This document shows positions 48,271 to 57,000 of a DNA stretch of 64,000 bases, in pieces; position 1 is the stretch's first letter; each line of letters opens with the position of its first letter. Below the pieces are notes generated by a model, which did not search any database, was not told the origin of the DNA, and saw only the letters and a program-made list of their open reading frames with translations. The DNA is taken from contig NZ_UGGU01000003.1 of NCBI RefSeq assembly GCF_900450765.1, positions 1,812,854 to 1,876,853 of the forward strand. Direction: 5' to 3'. The translations under genes were made by a program, and so were the position numbers. Origin of the DNA: Fusobacterium necrogenes. Its GTDB lineage: Bacteria > Fusobacteriota > Fusobacteriia > Fusobacteriales > Fusobacteriaceae.

Positions 48271-48924
48271 TTAATTTAATGGAAGAATTTGAATTTCTAC
48301 TCTTCTATTTTCTGCTCTTCCAGCTGCAGTATTATTAGTTGCTCTAGGATTGTTAATACCATGTCCTACAGCAGTTACTCTATATGACGCTACTCCTTGA
48401 GATATGAAGTAATCTCTAACGCTATTAGCTCTTCTTTGTGATAGGTCTAAGTTATAACTAGCAGCTCCAGTATTATCAGTATATCCATTTACTATTATTC
48501 TAGTTTCAGGATATTGAACTAAAACTGTTGCTATAGAGTTTAGTGGATCATAGAAGTTAGAAGCTATGTTAGCACTGTTAGTAGCAAAAGTTACCCCTCC
48601 TGGGAGGTAAAGATTTAAGTTATCTCCCTCTCTGTTAACTTCAACTTCAGTATTTTTTAATCTCTCTCTCAACTCTTGCTCTTGATTATCTCTGTATGCT
48701 CCCCAACCAAGACCAGCAAGAGCACCTATTCCAGCACCAATGAGAGTTCCCTTAGTATCTTTTCCAATAAGTTGTCCAATCAATGCTCCGGCTGCAGCTC
48801 CACCAGCTGTACCAGAAGTCTTTTTATTAACTGAACCTGTTTCATCTAAAAAAGGTGAAGAAGTACAGCCAACTATTGTTACTCCTAGTATCAAACTAGC
48901 AATTATTTTTTTTGTATTTCTCAT
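48271..48924 (-). CDS. OmpA-family peptidoglycan-binding lipoprotein
   Basis: A 217-residue outer-membrane lipoprotein. The signal peptide ends in a lipobox (TIVGC, Cys20). Residues 38-75 form a Gly/Ala-rich glycine-zipper segment that may insert in the membrane. The C-terminal OmpA domain has NGYTDNTG and LSQRRANSVRDYF, which bind peptidoglycan. It resembles YiaD/YfiB-type proteins and probably ties the outer membrane to the cell wall. GGAGG precedes its ATG on the minus strand. Confidence 0.92.
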   Translation of the reverse strand: MRNTKKIIASLILGVTIVGCTSSPFLDETGSVNKKTSGTAGGAAAGALIGQLIGKDTKGTLIGAGIGALAGLGWGAYRDNQEQELRERLKNTEVEVNREGDNLNLYLPGGVTFATNSANIASNFYDPLNSIATVLVQYPETRIIVNGYTDNTGAASYNLDLSQRRANSVRDYFISQGVASYRVTAVGHGINNPRATNNTAAGRAENRRVEIQILPLN

Positions 48925-49092
48925 GAAATTACCTCCATATTTTAAAATAGATAAGATTACTCTTAGATATATTATATAACAAAAAGTAAAAAAAAGATAA
49001 AATTTTTTGATAAAATTCTGAATGAGAGTAAAAAGTGAGAAAATTAACCTTAATTTCTAATTAAAAAATATTTAAAAAAAATGAAAAAAGTG

Positions 49093-49121
49093 TTGACAGT
49101 TTTTAATATAGATGCTATAAT
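49093..49121 (+). promoter_or_regulatory. Consensus sigma-70 promoter of the tRNA cluster
   Basis: Perfect TTGACA (49093-49098), 17-base spacer and perfect TATAAT (49116-49121), just before six tRNA genes. Confidence 0.92.
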
Positions 49122-49145
49122 TAATCTTGTCTTGAAAGAAGGCGT

Positions 49146-49222
49146 CGGAATATAGCGCAGTCCGGTAGCGCATCTGCCTTGGGAGCAGGGGGCCGCAAGT
49201 TCGAATCTTGCTATTCCGACCA
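49146..49222 (+). tRNA. tRNA-Pro (anticodon TGG)
   Basis: CGGAATA pairs with TATTCCG as acceptor stem, followed by A and an encoded CCA. The anticodon loop CTTGGGA carries TGG. First gene of the six-tRNA operon. Confidence 0.95.
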
Positions 49223-49230
49223 TTAAGTTT

Positions 49231-49306
<76 letters not shown>

Positions 49307-49312
49307 ATTAAT

Positions 49313-49389
<77 letters not shown>

Positions 49390-49417
49390 CTTATGAAAAG
49401 AGACAAAAGATTTATAT

Positions 49418-49494
49418 GGTGATCGTAGTTCAGTTGGTAGAGCGCCAGTTTGTGGCACTGGTTGTCGCGAGTTCGAGCCTCGTCGATCACCCCA
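49418..49494 (+). tRNA. tRNA-His (anticodon GTG)
   Basis: Acceptor GTGATCG pairs with CGATCAC; the extra G at 49418 can pair with C73, the typical tRNA-His trait. The loop TTGTGGC carries GTG. CCA is encoded. Confidence 0.95.
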
Positions 49495-49511
49495 TTTTAA
49501 TTAAATAAGAT

Positions 49512-49587
49512 GCGTCATTAGCTCAGTTGGTAGAGCACACGACTTTTAATCGTGTTGCCACAGGTTCAAATCCTGTATGACGCACCA
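49512..49587 (+). tRNA. tRNA-Lys (anticodon TTT)
   Basis: Acceptor GCGTCAT pairs with ATGACGC, then ACCA. The anticodon loop CTTTTAA carries TTT. Confidence 0.95.
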
Positions 49588-49592
49588 TTCGT

Positions 49593-49676
49593 GCGAGGAT
49601 GGCGGAATTGGCAGACGCGCTAGACTTAGGATCTAGTGTCCCAGACGTGAGAGTTCAAGTCTCTCTCTTCGCACCA
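49593..49676 (+). tRNA. tRNA-Leu (anticodon TAG)
   Basis: Acceptor GCGAGGA pairs with TCTTCGC (one G-T), then ACCA. It has the long variable arm of a class II tRNA, and the loop CTTAGGA carries TAG. Confidence 0.95.
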
Positions 49677-49686
49677 TGTAGTTAAC

Positions 49687-49714
49687 AAGAGATTCTAATG
49701 AATCTCTTTTTTAT
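49687..49714 (+). terminator. Terminator of the tRNA operon
   Basis: AAGAGATTC and GAATCTCTT form a perfect stem around TAAT, followed by TTTT. Confidence 0.9.
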
Positions 49715-49738
49715 TTTTATCTGCCAAAAGGGGAAAAA

Positions 49739-50470
49739 ATGAGAAATATAAAAATGGTCTACAGATATGATGGAAGTATGTTTTATGGTTTTCAAAGGCA
49801 ACCAAATAAAAGAACAGTTCAAGGGGAGATAGAGAGTTTATTAAACGTTGTATTAAAAGAGCAGGTAGATATTATATCTTCTGGAAGAACGGATAGAGGA
49901 GTTCATGCTTTGATACAGGTATCCAATTTTTATACAGATTCTGGTATTCCACTGGATAGATTAAAATATGTACTTATGAGAGGATTACCTCTAGATATAG
50001 AGATTTTAAGCCTAGAGGAGGTAGATCTAGAGTTTAATTCAAGATTTGATGCTAAAAGTAGAGGTTACACTTATAGACTAAGCTGGGAGAGGGATCCATT
50101 TCAAAGTAGATATGAAACTTATGTAAATAAGGAGATAGATATAGAGAATTTTCAAAATATATTGAATAGTTTAATTGGAATACATGATTTTAATAATTTT
50201 AGATTGAGTGATTGTGGAAGCAAGACATCTATTAGAGAGATATATGATATAGAAGTAAAAAAAATAGGAAAGAAGAGAGTAAGTATAGATATTATAGGGA
50301 GTTCTTTTTTAAAATCACAAATAAGAATAATAATAGGAACTGCTTTGAATATATATTTTGGAAATCTTCCTAAAAATTATATAGAAGAGATGTTAAAAAA
50401 TCCGAATAAAAAATATATAAAGAAGGTAGCAGAGCCCAATGGACTTTATCTATCAAAAGTCGATTATTAG
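49739..50470 (+). CDS. truA: tRNA pseudouridine(38-40) synthase
   Basis: TruA converts uridines 38-40 of many tRNAs to pseudouridine. The 243-residue protein has YDGSMFYGFQRQPNKRTVQG and the catalytic SGRTDRGVHA with Asp52; later RLSDCGSKTSIR and the SFLKSQIRIIIG segment complete the fold. AGGGGA precedes ATG 49739. Its place right after a tRNA operon may be chance, though the roles fit. The GNAT gene follows eight bases later. Confidence 0.95.
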   Translation: MRNIKMVYRYDGSMFYGFQRQPNKRTVQGEIESLLNVVLKEQVDIISSGRTDRGVHALIQVSNFYTDSGIPLDRLKYVLMRGLPLDIEILSLEEVDLEFNSRFDAKSRGYTYRLSWERDPFQSRYETYVNKEIDIENFQNILNSLIGIHDFNNFRLSDCGSKTSIREIYDIEVKKIGKKRVSIDIIGSSFLKSQIRIIIGTALNIYFGNLPKNYIEEMLKNPNKKYIKKVAEPNGLYLSKVDY

Positions 50471-50478
50471 GGGGGAAA

Positions 50479-50928
50479 ATGGAGTTTAAAGTATTAAAAG
50501 AAGTGGATTTACCTACATTAAATAAGATTGTGGAGATAGAAGAAGAAGCTTTTGAAGGAAATGGGAATGTTGATATGTGGATATTAAAAGCACTTATTAG
50601 ATATGGAAAAGTATTTATTTTAGAAGAAGCTGAGGAAATAATATCTATAGTTGAATATATGCAAATTATGGGAAAAGAAGAAGTTTTTTTATATGGGATA
50701 TCTACAAAGAAAAAATATAGAAACCGTGGTTATGCAAAAAAAATAATGGAAGAAAGTGAAAAGTACTTAAAAGAGAGAGGGTATAAAGAAATAAGTTTAA
50801 CTGTTGATCCAAATAATGAGATAGGAATGAAGTTATATAAAGATTTAGGTTATGGAGTAGAAGAATATCAAAAAAATGAGTATGGTAGAGATATTCATAG
50901 ATATTTAATGAAAAAAATAATAGTTTGA
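50479..50928 (+). CDS. GNAT-family N-acetyltransferase
   Basis: A 149-residue acetyl-CoA-dependent transferase. The acetyl-CoA site appears as KKKYRNRGYAKKIMEE (Q/RxxGxG/A-like), followed by SLTVDPNNEIGMKLYKDLGY, where the last part is the usual GNAT closing motif. RimI-like protein acetylation or small-molecule acetylation are both possible. GGGGGGAAA precedes ATG 50479. Likely in one operon with truA. Confidence 0.8.
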   Translation: MEFKVLKEVDLPTLNKIVEIEEEAFEGNGNVDMWILKALIRYGKVFILEEAEEIISIVEYMQIMGKEEVFLYGISTKKKYRNRGYAKKIMEESEKYLKERGYKEISLTVDPNNEIGMKLYKDLGYGVEEYQKNEYGRDIHRYLMKKIIV

Positions 50929-50940
50929 ATTGGAAAATAC

Positions 50941-50969
50941 TTGACAATTGGTTCAAAATAGTGTACCAT
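50941..50969 (+). promoter_or_regulatory. Promoter of the Fur-family/superoxide reductase/rubredoxin operon
   Basis: Perfect TTGACA (50941-50946), 17-base spacer and TACCAT (50964-50969, four of six). About 55 bases before the ATG of the regulator gene. No clear PerR or Fur box could be recognised by eye. Confidence 0.6.
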
Positions 50970-51023
50970 ATAAATATAGAATCATTACAAAAGTGAGTTA
51001 AATGAGACAGGAGGTGTTCGAGT

Positions 51024-51437
51024 ATGGAGTTTCAAATTGAAAATATAGGTGGATATTTAAAAGCTCATGATATAAAACCATCTTATCAGAGAATAAAAAT
51101 CTTTCAATACTTAATTGAGAAAAAAAATCATCCAACAGTAGATATGATATATAAAGCTCTATGTACGGAAATACCTACTTTATCTAAGACTACTGTTTAC
51201 AATACATTGAATTTATTTATCGAGAAAAAAATAGTAAATGTTGTAGTGATTGAAGAAAATGAAACTAGATATGATACTGTCATGGAAGTTCATGGACATT
51301 TTAAATGTGAAAAATGTGGAAAAATATATGACATAAGAGTTGATAGGGCTATTTTAGAAAATGAGCTCTTGAAAAGTTGTGAAGTTAAGGAACAACATTA
51401 TTATTTTAAAGGAATTTGTCAAGATTGTTCAAAATAA
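51024..51437 (+). CDS. Fur-family regulator (PerR-like)
   Basis: A 137-residue metal-dependent repressor. The winged-helix DNA-binding part spans about 1-80 (KPSYQRIKIFQYL, TTVYNTLNLF), and the dimer/metal part has HGHFKCEKCG and GICQDCSK, two CxxC pairs for structural zinc. Its place in front of a superoxide reductase and a rubredoxin suggests a peroxide/oxygen sensor rather than an iron regulator (inference). AGGAGGTG precedes ATG 51024. Confidence 0.88.
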   Translation: MEFQIENIGGYLKAHDIKPSYQRIKIFQYLIEKKNHPTVDMIYKALCTEIPTLSKTTVYNTLNLFIEKKIVNVVVIEENETRYDTVMEVHGHFKCEKCGKIYDIRVDRAILENELLKSCEVKEQHYYFKGICQDCSK

Positions 51438-51476
51438 TAAAGAATAGCTCTATTTAATAAGGAGGTAGGTTTATTT

Positions 51477-51839
51477 ATGAGAAAAGACTTTATTAAATTA
51501 GAATGTGGAGCTTTAGCACAAGTAATTTCAGGAGAAGGTTGTGACAAAGGGGTTGAAGTAATATCAGCAAAGACTCAAGATGCAGCTACAGAAAAACATG
51601 TGCCATATGTTGAAGAAAAAGAAAATGGATATTTAGTTAGAATTGGAAAAGATGCTAAACATCCTATGTTAGCAGAGCACTACATTGAATTTATAGAGTT
51701 AGAAGTTGACGGAGATACTCTTTACAGAAAATATCTAAAACCTGAACAAGAACCAGAAGCTTTCTTTGAGGTTCCAAAAGGAAAAGAAGTAATAGCTAGA
51801 GAGTATTGCAATATTCATGGTTTATGGATAAATAAATAG
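51477..51839 (+). CDS. Superoxide reductase (desulfoferrodoxin-like with degenerate first centre)
   Basis: A 120-residue enzyme that reduces superoxide to peroxide in anaerobes. The catalytic iron site is complete: EKHVP, the His pair in KHPMLAEHYI and the Cys/His in EYCNIHGLW. The N-terminal desulforedoxin part normally carries four Cys (CxxC and CC); here only Cys10 and Cys22 remain, so that second iron centre is probably lost. It follows the regulator by 39 bases; AAGGAGG precedes ATG 51477. Confidence 0.9.
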   Translation: MRKDFIKLECGALAQVISGEGCDKGVEVISAKTQDAATEKHVPYVEEKENGYLVRIGKDAKHPMLAEHYIEFIELEVDGDTLYRKYLKPEQEPEAFFEVPKGKEVIAREYCNIHGLWINK

Positions 51840-51883
51840 TTTAGATGTATTTTTGAAGTTAAAATAGAAATTTGGAGGAAATG

Positions 51884-52048
51884 ATGAAAAAGTACGTATG
51901 TGTAGTATGTGGATATGAATATGATCCTACAGTAGGAGATGTTGAAAATGGAGTACCAGCAGGAACTGCTTGGGAAGATGTACCAAATGACTGGTTATGT
52001 CCACTTTGTAGCGTTGGAAAAGATGAATTTGAACCAGTTGAAGAGTAA
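51884..52048 (+). CDS. Rubredoxin
   Basis: A 54-residue iron protein carrying one Fe bound by four Cys in [12 protein letters not shown] and [13 protein letters not shown]. Length, spacing and the acidic C-terminus are classical. GGAGGAA precedes two adjacent ATGs (51881 and 51884); the second has the better spacing. It probably donates electrons to the superoxide reductase just upstream. A terminator follows. Confidence 0.95.
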   Translation: MKKYVCVVCGYEYDPTVGDVENGVPAGTAWEDVPNDWLCPLCSVGKDEFEPVEE

Positions 52049-52061
52049 TAGTGTTTTTTTA

Positions 52062-52092
52062 AAGGACATGTCTGTGGACATGTTCTTTTTTT
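52062..52092 (+). terminator. Terminator after rubredoxin
   Basis: AAGGACATGTC and GACATGTTCTT form an 11-bp stem (one G-T) around TGTG, followed by a T-run. Confidence 0.9.
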
Positions 52093-52112
52093 AATGAAAT
52101 TCTAAAAAAAAC

Positions 52113-52141
52113 TTGACAGTACTCATAATATAGTGTATTAT
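52113..52141 (+). promoter_or_regulatory. Promoter of tRNA-Met
   Basis: TTGACA (52113-52118), 17-base spacer, TATTAT (52136-52141). Confidence 0.85.
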
Positions 52142-52167
52142 ATTTGTGTAGCAAATTTTTAAGATAT

Positions 52168-52244
52168 GCCTAGATAGCTCAGTTGGCTAGAGCATACGGT
52201 TCATACCCGTACGGTCGATGGTTCGAATCCATTTCTAGGCACCA
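52168..52244 (+). tRNA. tRNA-Met-type (anticodon CAT)
   Basis: Acceptor GCCTAGA pairs with TCTAGGC, then ACCA. The loop TTCATAC carries CAT. The first pair is G-C, so it is not an initiator; elongator Met is likely, Ile(CAT) with lysidine possible. Confidence 0.93.
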
Positions 52245-52321
52245 TATTCCAAATAATTTTTTAAACCCCACTTTTTAGATTCATATGTTGTAGTCTAACC
52301 CTAAATATTTTTAAGGAAAAG

Positions 52322-52350
52322 GATGAGTCATTGGCTCATCTTTTTTCTTT
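52322..52350 (+). terminator. Terminator before the LPS-core operon
   Basis: GATGAG (52322-52327) pairs with CTCATC (52335-52340), loop TCATTGG, followed by TTTTTTCTTTTTT. Confidence 0.8.
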
Positions 52351-52351
52351 T

Positions 52352-52380
52352 TTGTATTTTCCACTCAGATTTGATATAAT
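52352..52380 (+). promoter_or_regulatory. Promoter of the LPS-core operon
   Basis: Perfect TATAAT (52375-52380) with an extended TG one base before it (TGATATAAT); a weak -35 TTGTAT lies 17 bases upstream. Confidence 0.65.
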
Positions 52381-52408
52381 ATTCTAAAAGAGAAAAAAAG
52401 GAGTCAAT

Positions 52409-53491
52409 ATGTGGATAGGGATAGTTATAATGATATTGATATTAATTATATATTTTAAAGATAAGGGAGTTCCGATATTTTTGTATCATCAGGTAAATGA
52501 GATATCAGGTGTAACACCAGCACTGTTTGAAGAGCATTTAAAGATATTGAAAGAAAAAAATATGAATCCTATAACTTTGAAAGAGTATGGAGCTGGAGAT
52601 ATAAAAGATAATTCAGTACTAATAACTTTAGATGATGGCTATTATGATAATTATTCTGAAGTTTTACCACTTTTGAAAAAATATAATATGAAAGCTACTG
52701 TTTTTTTGAATACTTTTTATGTAAAGGAGAAAAGAGAGGAGAAAACTGAGATTCTTATCAGTGATAAGGCGAATTATGAAGCTATGAAAAAGTTTGTTGA
52801 GAGTGGAGATGGAACAACTGAACAGTATCTCACTTGGGAGGAGATAAAAGAGATGTCTGAAAGTGGTTTAATCGATTTTCAAGCCCATTCACATAAACAT
52901 ACAGCAGTGTTTGTAAGTGATAAAATAGAAGGTTTTTTAAATGGAGATGAAGAGGATATAACAGATATTTATCTCTATGGAAAAATAGAAAGAGGATATC
53001 CTAAGTTTAGAAAAAGAGGAGAGTATTCTTCTAGAGCTGTTATTATTGAGAAAAGTTTTTTTGAAAAATTTAAACAATATTATGATAGTGAGCTACAAGG
53101 AAAAGAGAAAAAGGAGCAGTTAAAATTAGCTCAAATGTATATTAACAATAATAAAGAGAAATATTTTCATTATGAGAGTGAAGAGGAATTTCTGAAAAGA
53201 GTAAGAGAGGAATTTCTATTAAATAAGGAATTAATGGAAAAGAAAATAGGAAAGAAAGTAGAATATTTTTGTTGGCCGTGGGGACATAAAAATAGGTCTG
53301 TGATAGAGATGCTCAAAAAAGAGGGAATAAAAGGATTTGTTACAACTAAAAAAGGAACTAATGGAAGAATTCCTAAATATGATATGATAAGACGTATAGA
53401 GCTTAGAAAATTTACTCCAAAGAAATTTAAAATAAATTTGTTTATAGCAAGAAATTATATTTTAGGGAAAATATATGGCTGGCTATCTTAA
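52409..53491 (+). CDS. Membrane-anchored polysaccharide deacetylase (CE4/NodB domain)
   Basis: A 360-residue protein with one N-terminal membrane helix (2-17). The NodB domain shows TLDDGYYDNY (catalytic Asp and metal Asp), the metal-binding His group in AHSHKHTAV and FCWPWGHKN near the end. An insertion of about 100 residues lies between the second and last motifs. It leads an LPS-core operon, so it may remove acetyl groups from a core or surface sugar. AAAAAAGGAG precedes ATG 52409. Confidence 0.85.
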   Translation: MWIGIVIMILILIIYFKDKGVPIFLYHQVNEISGVTPALFEEHLKILKEKNMNPITLKEYGAGDIKDNSVLITLDDGYYDNYSEVLPLLKKYNMKATVFLNTFYVKEKREEKTEILISDKANYEAMKKFVESGDGTTEQYLTWEEIKEMSESGLIDFQAHSHKHTAVFVSDKIEGFLNGDEEDITDIYLYGKIERGYPKFRKRGEYSSRAVIIEKSFFEKFKQYYDSELQGKEKKEQLKLAQMYINNNKEKYFHYESEEEFLKRVREEFLLNKELMEKKIGKKVEYFCWPWGHKNRSVIEMLKKEGIKGFVTTKKGTNGRIPKYDMIRRIELRKFTPKKFKINLFIARNYILGKIYGWLS

Positions 53492-53501
53492 GAGGTGTTA
53501 T

Positions 53502-54266
53502 ATGAAATTATCAGTTGCAATGATAACAATGAATGAAGAAAGGATTTTGGCTAAAACTTTAGAATCAGTTAAAGGAATAGCTGATGAGATAGTGATAGTA
53601 GATAGTGGTTCTACTGATAAAACTGAAGAGATAGCTAAGAGATATGGTGCAAAATTTTATAGGGAGGTTTGGAAAGGATACGGGTCACAAAGAAATTCTG
53701 CAATAGATAAAGCTAGTGGAGAATGGATTTTAAATATTGATGCAGATGAAGAAATATCTTTAGAATTACAAAAGAAGATTTTGGAAATAAAAAAAGCGAC
53801 TAGAGAAGATAGCGTATTTACTATAAATTTTACATCTGTTTGTTTTGGAAAAAAAATAAAATATGGAGGTTGGAGTAATAGTTATCATATAAGACTTTTT
53901 AAAAAAGATGCTGGAAGGTTTAATGAAAATACTGTACATGAAACTTTTGAAACAACTGAGAAAGTTCAAATTTTGAAAGAGGAGATCTACCATCACAGCT
54001 ACTCCACATTGACTGATTATTTTACTAAATTTAATCGTTATACAACTGAAGGGGCTATAGAGTACTATAAAAGAGGAAAAAAATGTAATATTTTTCAGTT
54101 AGTTTTTAATCCACTATTTAAATTTTTAAGAATGTATTTATTAAGACTTGGTTTTTTAGATGGAAAAGAGGGTTTTTTATTAGCTTGTACAAGCTCTTTA
54201 TACACTATGGTAAAATATTATAAACTATACGAGATAACTAAGAATGGAAGTTATATTGAAAAATAA
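53502..54266 (+). CDS. LPS-core glycosyltransferase family 2 (WaaE/KdtX-like)
   Basis: A 254-residue GT2 enzyme. LSVAMITMNEERILAKTLES begins the fold, IVDSGSTDKTEEIA follows, and NIDADEEIS is the DxD site. This matches the WaaE/KdtX branch that adds glucose to heptose in LPS cores. ATG 53502 has AGAGGTG upstream; the longer frame from 53475 lies in the previous gene. Cytosolic with no clear membrane helix. Confidence 0.85.
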   Translation: MKLSVAMITMNEERILAKTLESVKGIADEIVIVDSGSTDKTEEIAKRYGAKFYREVWKGYGSQRNSAIDKASGEWILNIDADEEISLELQKKILEIKKATREDSVFTINFTSVCFGKKIKYGGWSNSYHIRLFKKDAGRFNENTVHETFETTEKVQILKEEIYHHSYSTLTDYFTKFNRYTTEGAIEYYKRGKKCNIFQLVFNPLFKFLRMYLLRLGFLDGKEGFLLACTSSLYTMVKYYKLYEITKNGSYIEK

Positions 54267-54276
54267 AGGAAGGATT

Positions 54277-55317
54277 ATGGAGATCAAGAGGATAATAATT
54301 TCAAGAACTGATAAGATAGGAGATTTAGTACTTTCAATTCCAAGTTTTTTTATGATAAAAAGGATGTATCCCAAAGCAGAACTTGTGGTTTTAGTAAGAA
54401 AGTATAACTATGATATAGTGAAAAATCTTCCATATATAGATAGAGTAATCAAAATAGATGATTATACACAATCAGAGCTTTTAGAAAAAATAGCATATTT
54501 TAATGCTGATATTTTCATAGCTCTATACAATGATAAATTTGTATCGCAACTTGCTAAGGCAAGTAAGGCTCCGATTAAAATAGGACCACTTTCTAAGACC
54601 TATTCATTTTTTACTTTTAATAAAGGTGTTTGGCAAAAGAGATCTAAGTCTATAAAAAATGAGGCTGAATATAACTTAGATTTGATAAAAAAAGTTGATG
54701 AAAAGAGATATAATGAAGTGTTTAAGATAGATACTAAGATCTATTTAAGTGAAGAGAATAAAAAAGCAGCAAAGACTTTTTTTTCAACTTATAATATAAA
54801 AGGAGAGACTTTAGTTGTTAATCCTTTTACAGGTGGGTCTGCTAAAAATATAAAAGATGAAGAGTATGTCTCTCTTTTACAAAGATTCAGAGATGATAAC
54901 CCAGATAAAAGTGTGATTGTAATATGTCATATATCAGAAGAAGAAAGAGGATTAAGATTAGTTGATAGAATAGCAAGAGATGGTGTATATCTCTATGCAA
55001 ATGGAGGAGATCTTTTAAATATAGCAGCTATAATAGAAAAGGGAAAGGTATATTTGGGAGCTTCTACTGGACCTACACATATTGCTGGAGCACTTCAAAA
55101 GAGAATAGTAGGAATATACCCAGCTAAGGCTACTCAAAGTATTATAAGATGGGGAGTTTTTGGTAATTCTAAAGTAAAATATCTAATTCCAGATAAGGGA
55201 AATCCAAAGGAGAATTATAAAAATCCATATTTTGATAATTATAATAAAATTATGGAAGGAGAACTTTTAAACTATATAGATGAAAGTTTTCTCTTAGAAG
55301 AGGGTGAGAAAAATTAA
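54277..55317 (+). CDS. Heptosyltransferase-like glycosyltransferase (GT9)
   Basis: A 346-residue GT-B enzyme of the ADP-heptose:LPS transferase family. IISRTDKIGDLVLSIPSFFMIK is the typical opening with its Gly-Asp pair, and YLGASTGPTHIAGAL marks the donor site (usually TNDSGPMH). The middle Lys-rich part is less conserved. AAAGGAAGGA precedes ATG 54277. First of three GT9 genes in this operon. Sugar specificity could be heptose or GlcNAc. Confidence 0.82.
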   Translation: MEIKRIIISRTDKIGDLVLSIPSFFMIKRMYPKAELVVLVRKYNYDIVKNLPYIDRVIKIDDYTQSELLEKIAYFNADIFIALYNDKFVSQLAKASKAPIKIGPLSKTYSFFTFNKGVWQKRSKSIKNEAEYNLDLIKKVDEKRYNEVFKIDTKIYLSEENKKAAKTFFSTYNIKGETLVVNPFTGGSAKNIKDEEYVSLLQRFRDDNPDKSVIVICHISEEERGLRLVDRIARDGVYLYANGGDLLNIAAIIEKGKVYLGASTGPTHIAGALQKRIVGIYPAKATQSIIRWGVFGNSKVKYLIPDKGNPKENYKNPYFDNYNKIMEGELLNYIDESFLLEEGEKN

Positions 55318-56314
55318 AATTTTAATTATTCATACAGCATTTATAGGGGATATTGTCCTTTCAACTCCACTTATAAAAAAATTGAGAGATACTTATCCTA
55401 AAGCGGAGATTACTTATCTGACAACTCCTATAGGAGCTTCAATCTTGAGAAATAATCCGTATCTTACTCATATAATAGAATATGATAAAAGAGGAGAGCA
55501 CAGAGGATTGAATGGCTTTTGGTCCATAATTAAAAAATTAAAAATGGGAGCTTATAATTTAGTGATAACGCCACATAGATATCTGAGAAGTACACTTATT
55601 AGTTTTTTGACAGGAGCCCCAGTAAGAAGAGGGTATGACAATGCAGCTGCTTCATTTTTATTTACAGAAAAAGTTCATTATGATAAGAGTAAGCATGAAG
55701 TTGAAAAACTCCTCTCTTTTGTTCCTAAAAATCAAGAAAAGAGATATGAGATAGAACTTTTTCCGACTGAATTAGAACGGGAAAAAGTCGATAGATTATT
55801 GGAGAAAAAGAGGAAAAAAATGGTTGTAGTTGCTCCTGGAAGTAAGTGGTTTACTAAAAAATGGCCTCTTGAGTATTTTAGAAAAATTATAGCTGAATTG
55901 GAAAAAAGAGAAGATACAACAGTTGTAGTAATAGGGGGAAAAGAAGAGTTATTACTCAATATTAATCTCTCTGGAAGCTCAATTGATTTAAGGGGAAGAA
56001 CTACTCTCTTGGAATTAGCTGAAGTGATAAGAAGAGCTGATATAGTACTAACAAATGATTCATCTCCAACACATATAGCTTCAGCTTTTTCAACTGTTAA
56101 AATTTTAGCTATTTTTGGACCTACTGTTCAAAATTTTGGTTTTTTTCCATGGTCTAAAAATAGTGAAATATTTCAAATAGATGGATTGGAATGTAGACCA
56201 TGTTCAATTCATGGAGGAAACTTTTGTCCTAAAAAACATTTTAGATGTATGTTAGAGATAAAACCGGAATATGTACTAAAGAGAATAGAAAAAAATTTAG
56301 AGAGTGAAAACTGA
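55304..56314 (+). CDS. ADP-heptose:LPS heptosyltransferase (GT9, WaaF-like)
   Basis: A 336-residue GT9 enzyme with IIHTAFIGDIVLSTPLIKKL, VVVAPGSKWFTKKWPLEYF and VLTNDSSPTHIASAF, all conserved in WaaF/WaaC. It adds L-glycero-D-manno-heptose to the inner core. A Cys-rich end (CRPCSIHGGNFCPKKHFRC) is shared with the third GT9 here. The start is GTG 55304, overlapping the previous gene by 14 bases. Its TGA overlaps the next ATG. Confidence 0.9.
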   Translation: MRKIKILIIHTAFIGDIVLSTPLIKKLRDTYPKAEITYLTTPIGASILRNNPYLTHIIEYDKRGEHRGLNGFWSIIKKLKMGAYNLVITPHRYLRSTLISFLTGAPVRRGYDNAAASFLFTEKVHYDKSKHEVEKLLSFVPKNQEKRYEIELFPTELEREKVDRLLEKKRKKMVVVAPGSKWFTKKWPLEYFRKIIAELEKREDTTVVVIGGKEELLLNINLSGSSIDLRGRTTLLELAEVIRRADIVLTNDSSPTHIASAFSTVKILAIFGPTVQNFGFFPWSKNSEIFQIDGLECRPCSIHGGNFCPKKHFRCMLEIKPEYVLKRIEKNLESEN

Positions 56315-57000
56315 TGGAGAGATTAAGGTGTGAGCAAGATATTTTATATTATGACGATAAAAAAAATATAAAATTATATGACAAAATAAAAAACGCTTGT
56401 TATAATATAGAGAGGGTCTTAAAAAATGATCAAAGAAGCTATGTGGCCATTGTAAATATAGATGGGGAAAAATATGTTTTGAAAAAACCTATTGAGAAAA
56501 ATAGAAGAAAGTGGCAGAGATTTTTATCTATATTTAGAGGTAGTGAAAGTAAAAGAGAATATGAAAATATTCAAAAGATAAATAAGTTAGGCTTCAATGG
56601 AGCAATACCATACTTGGTAGTAGAGAAAAAAATTGGCCCTTGTGTTGTTGATTCTTATCTTTTATATTCATATCTTGAGGGAAAAGAGGGAAGGACTGAG
56701 GATATAGCCTTGATTTCTGAAGAGTTAAAAAAGATACATAGAAGGGGGTATCTTCACGGAGACTCTCAAGTTATGAATTTTTTAATAAATGGAAATACTG
56801 TATATCTTATAGATACAAAGCTTATGAGAAATAGATATGGGAAATTTGGTGAGGTTTTTGAATTTATCTATTTAGAAGAAAGCTGTGATAGGGATATAGA
56901 ATATGATAGGGAGAGTATTTACTATAAAGGAGCTATAGCTCTGAAAAAGTATTTGATATGGTTTTCTAATTTTAAAAGAAGATTGAGAGGGAAGAAGTGA
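56314..57000 (+). CDS. LPS-core heptose kinase-like protein (RfaY/WaaY family)
   Basis: A 228-residue protein-kinase-fold enzyme. YVLKKP carries the ATP-binding Lys, YLHGDSQVMNFL is the catalytic loop with Asp, and YLIDTKL the metal Asp (DFG-like). These match LPS core heptose kinases, which phosphorylate heptose II. It lies between two heptosyltransferase genes and overlaps both neighbours by one to four bases, so expression is tightly coupled. Cytosolic. Confidence 0.85.
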   Translation: MERLRCEQDILYYDDKKNIKLYDKIKNACYNIERVLKNDQRSYVAIVNIDGEKYVLKKPIEKNRRKWQRFLSIFRGSESKREYENIQKINKLGFNGAIPYLVVEKKIGPCVVDSYLLYSYLEGKEGRTEDIALISEELKKIHRRGYLHGDSQVMNFLINGNTVYLIDTKLMRNRYGKFGEVFEFIYLEESCDRDIEYDRESIYYKGAIALKKYLIWFSNFKRRLRGKK

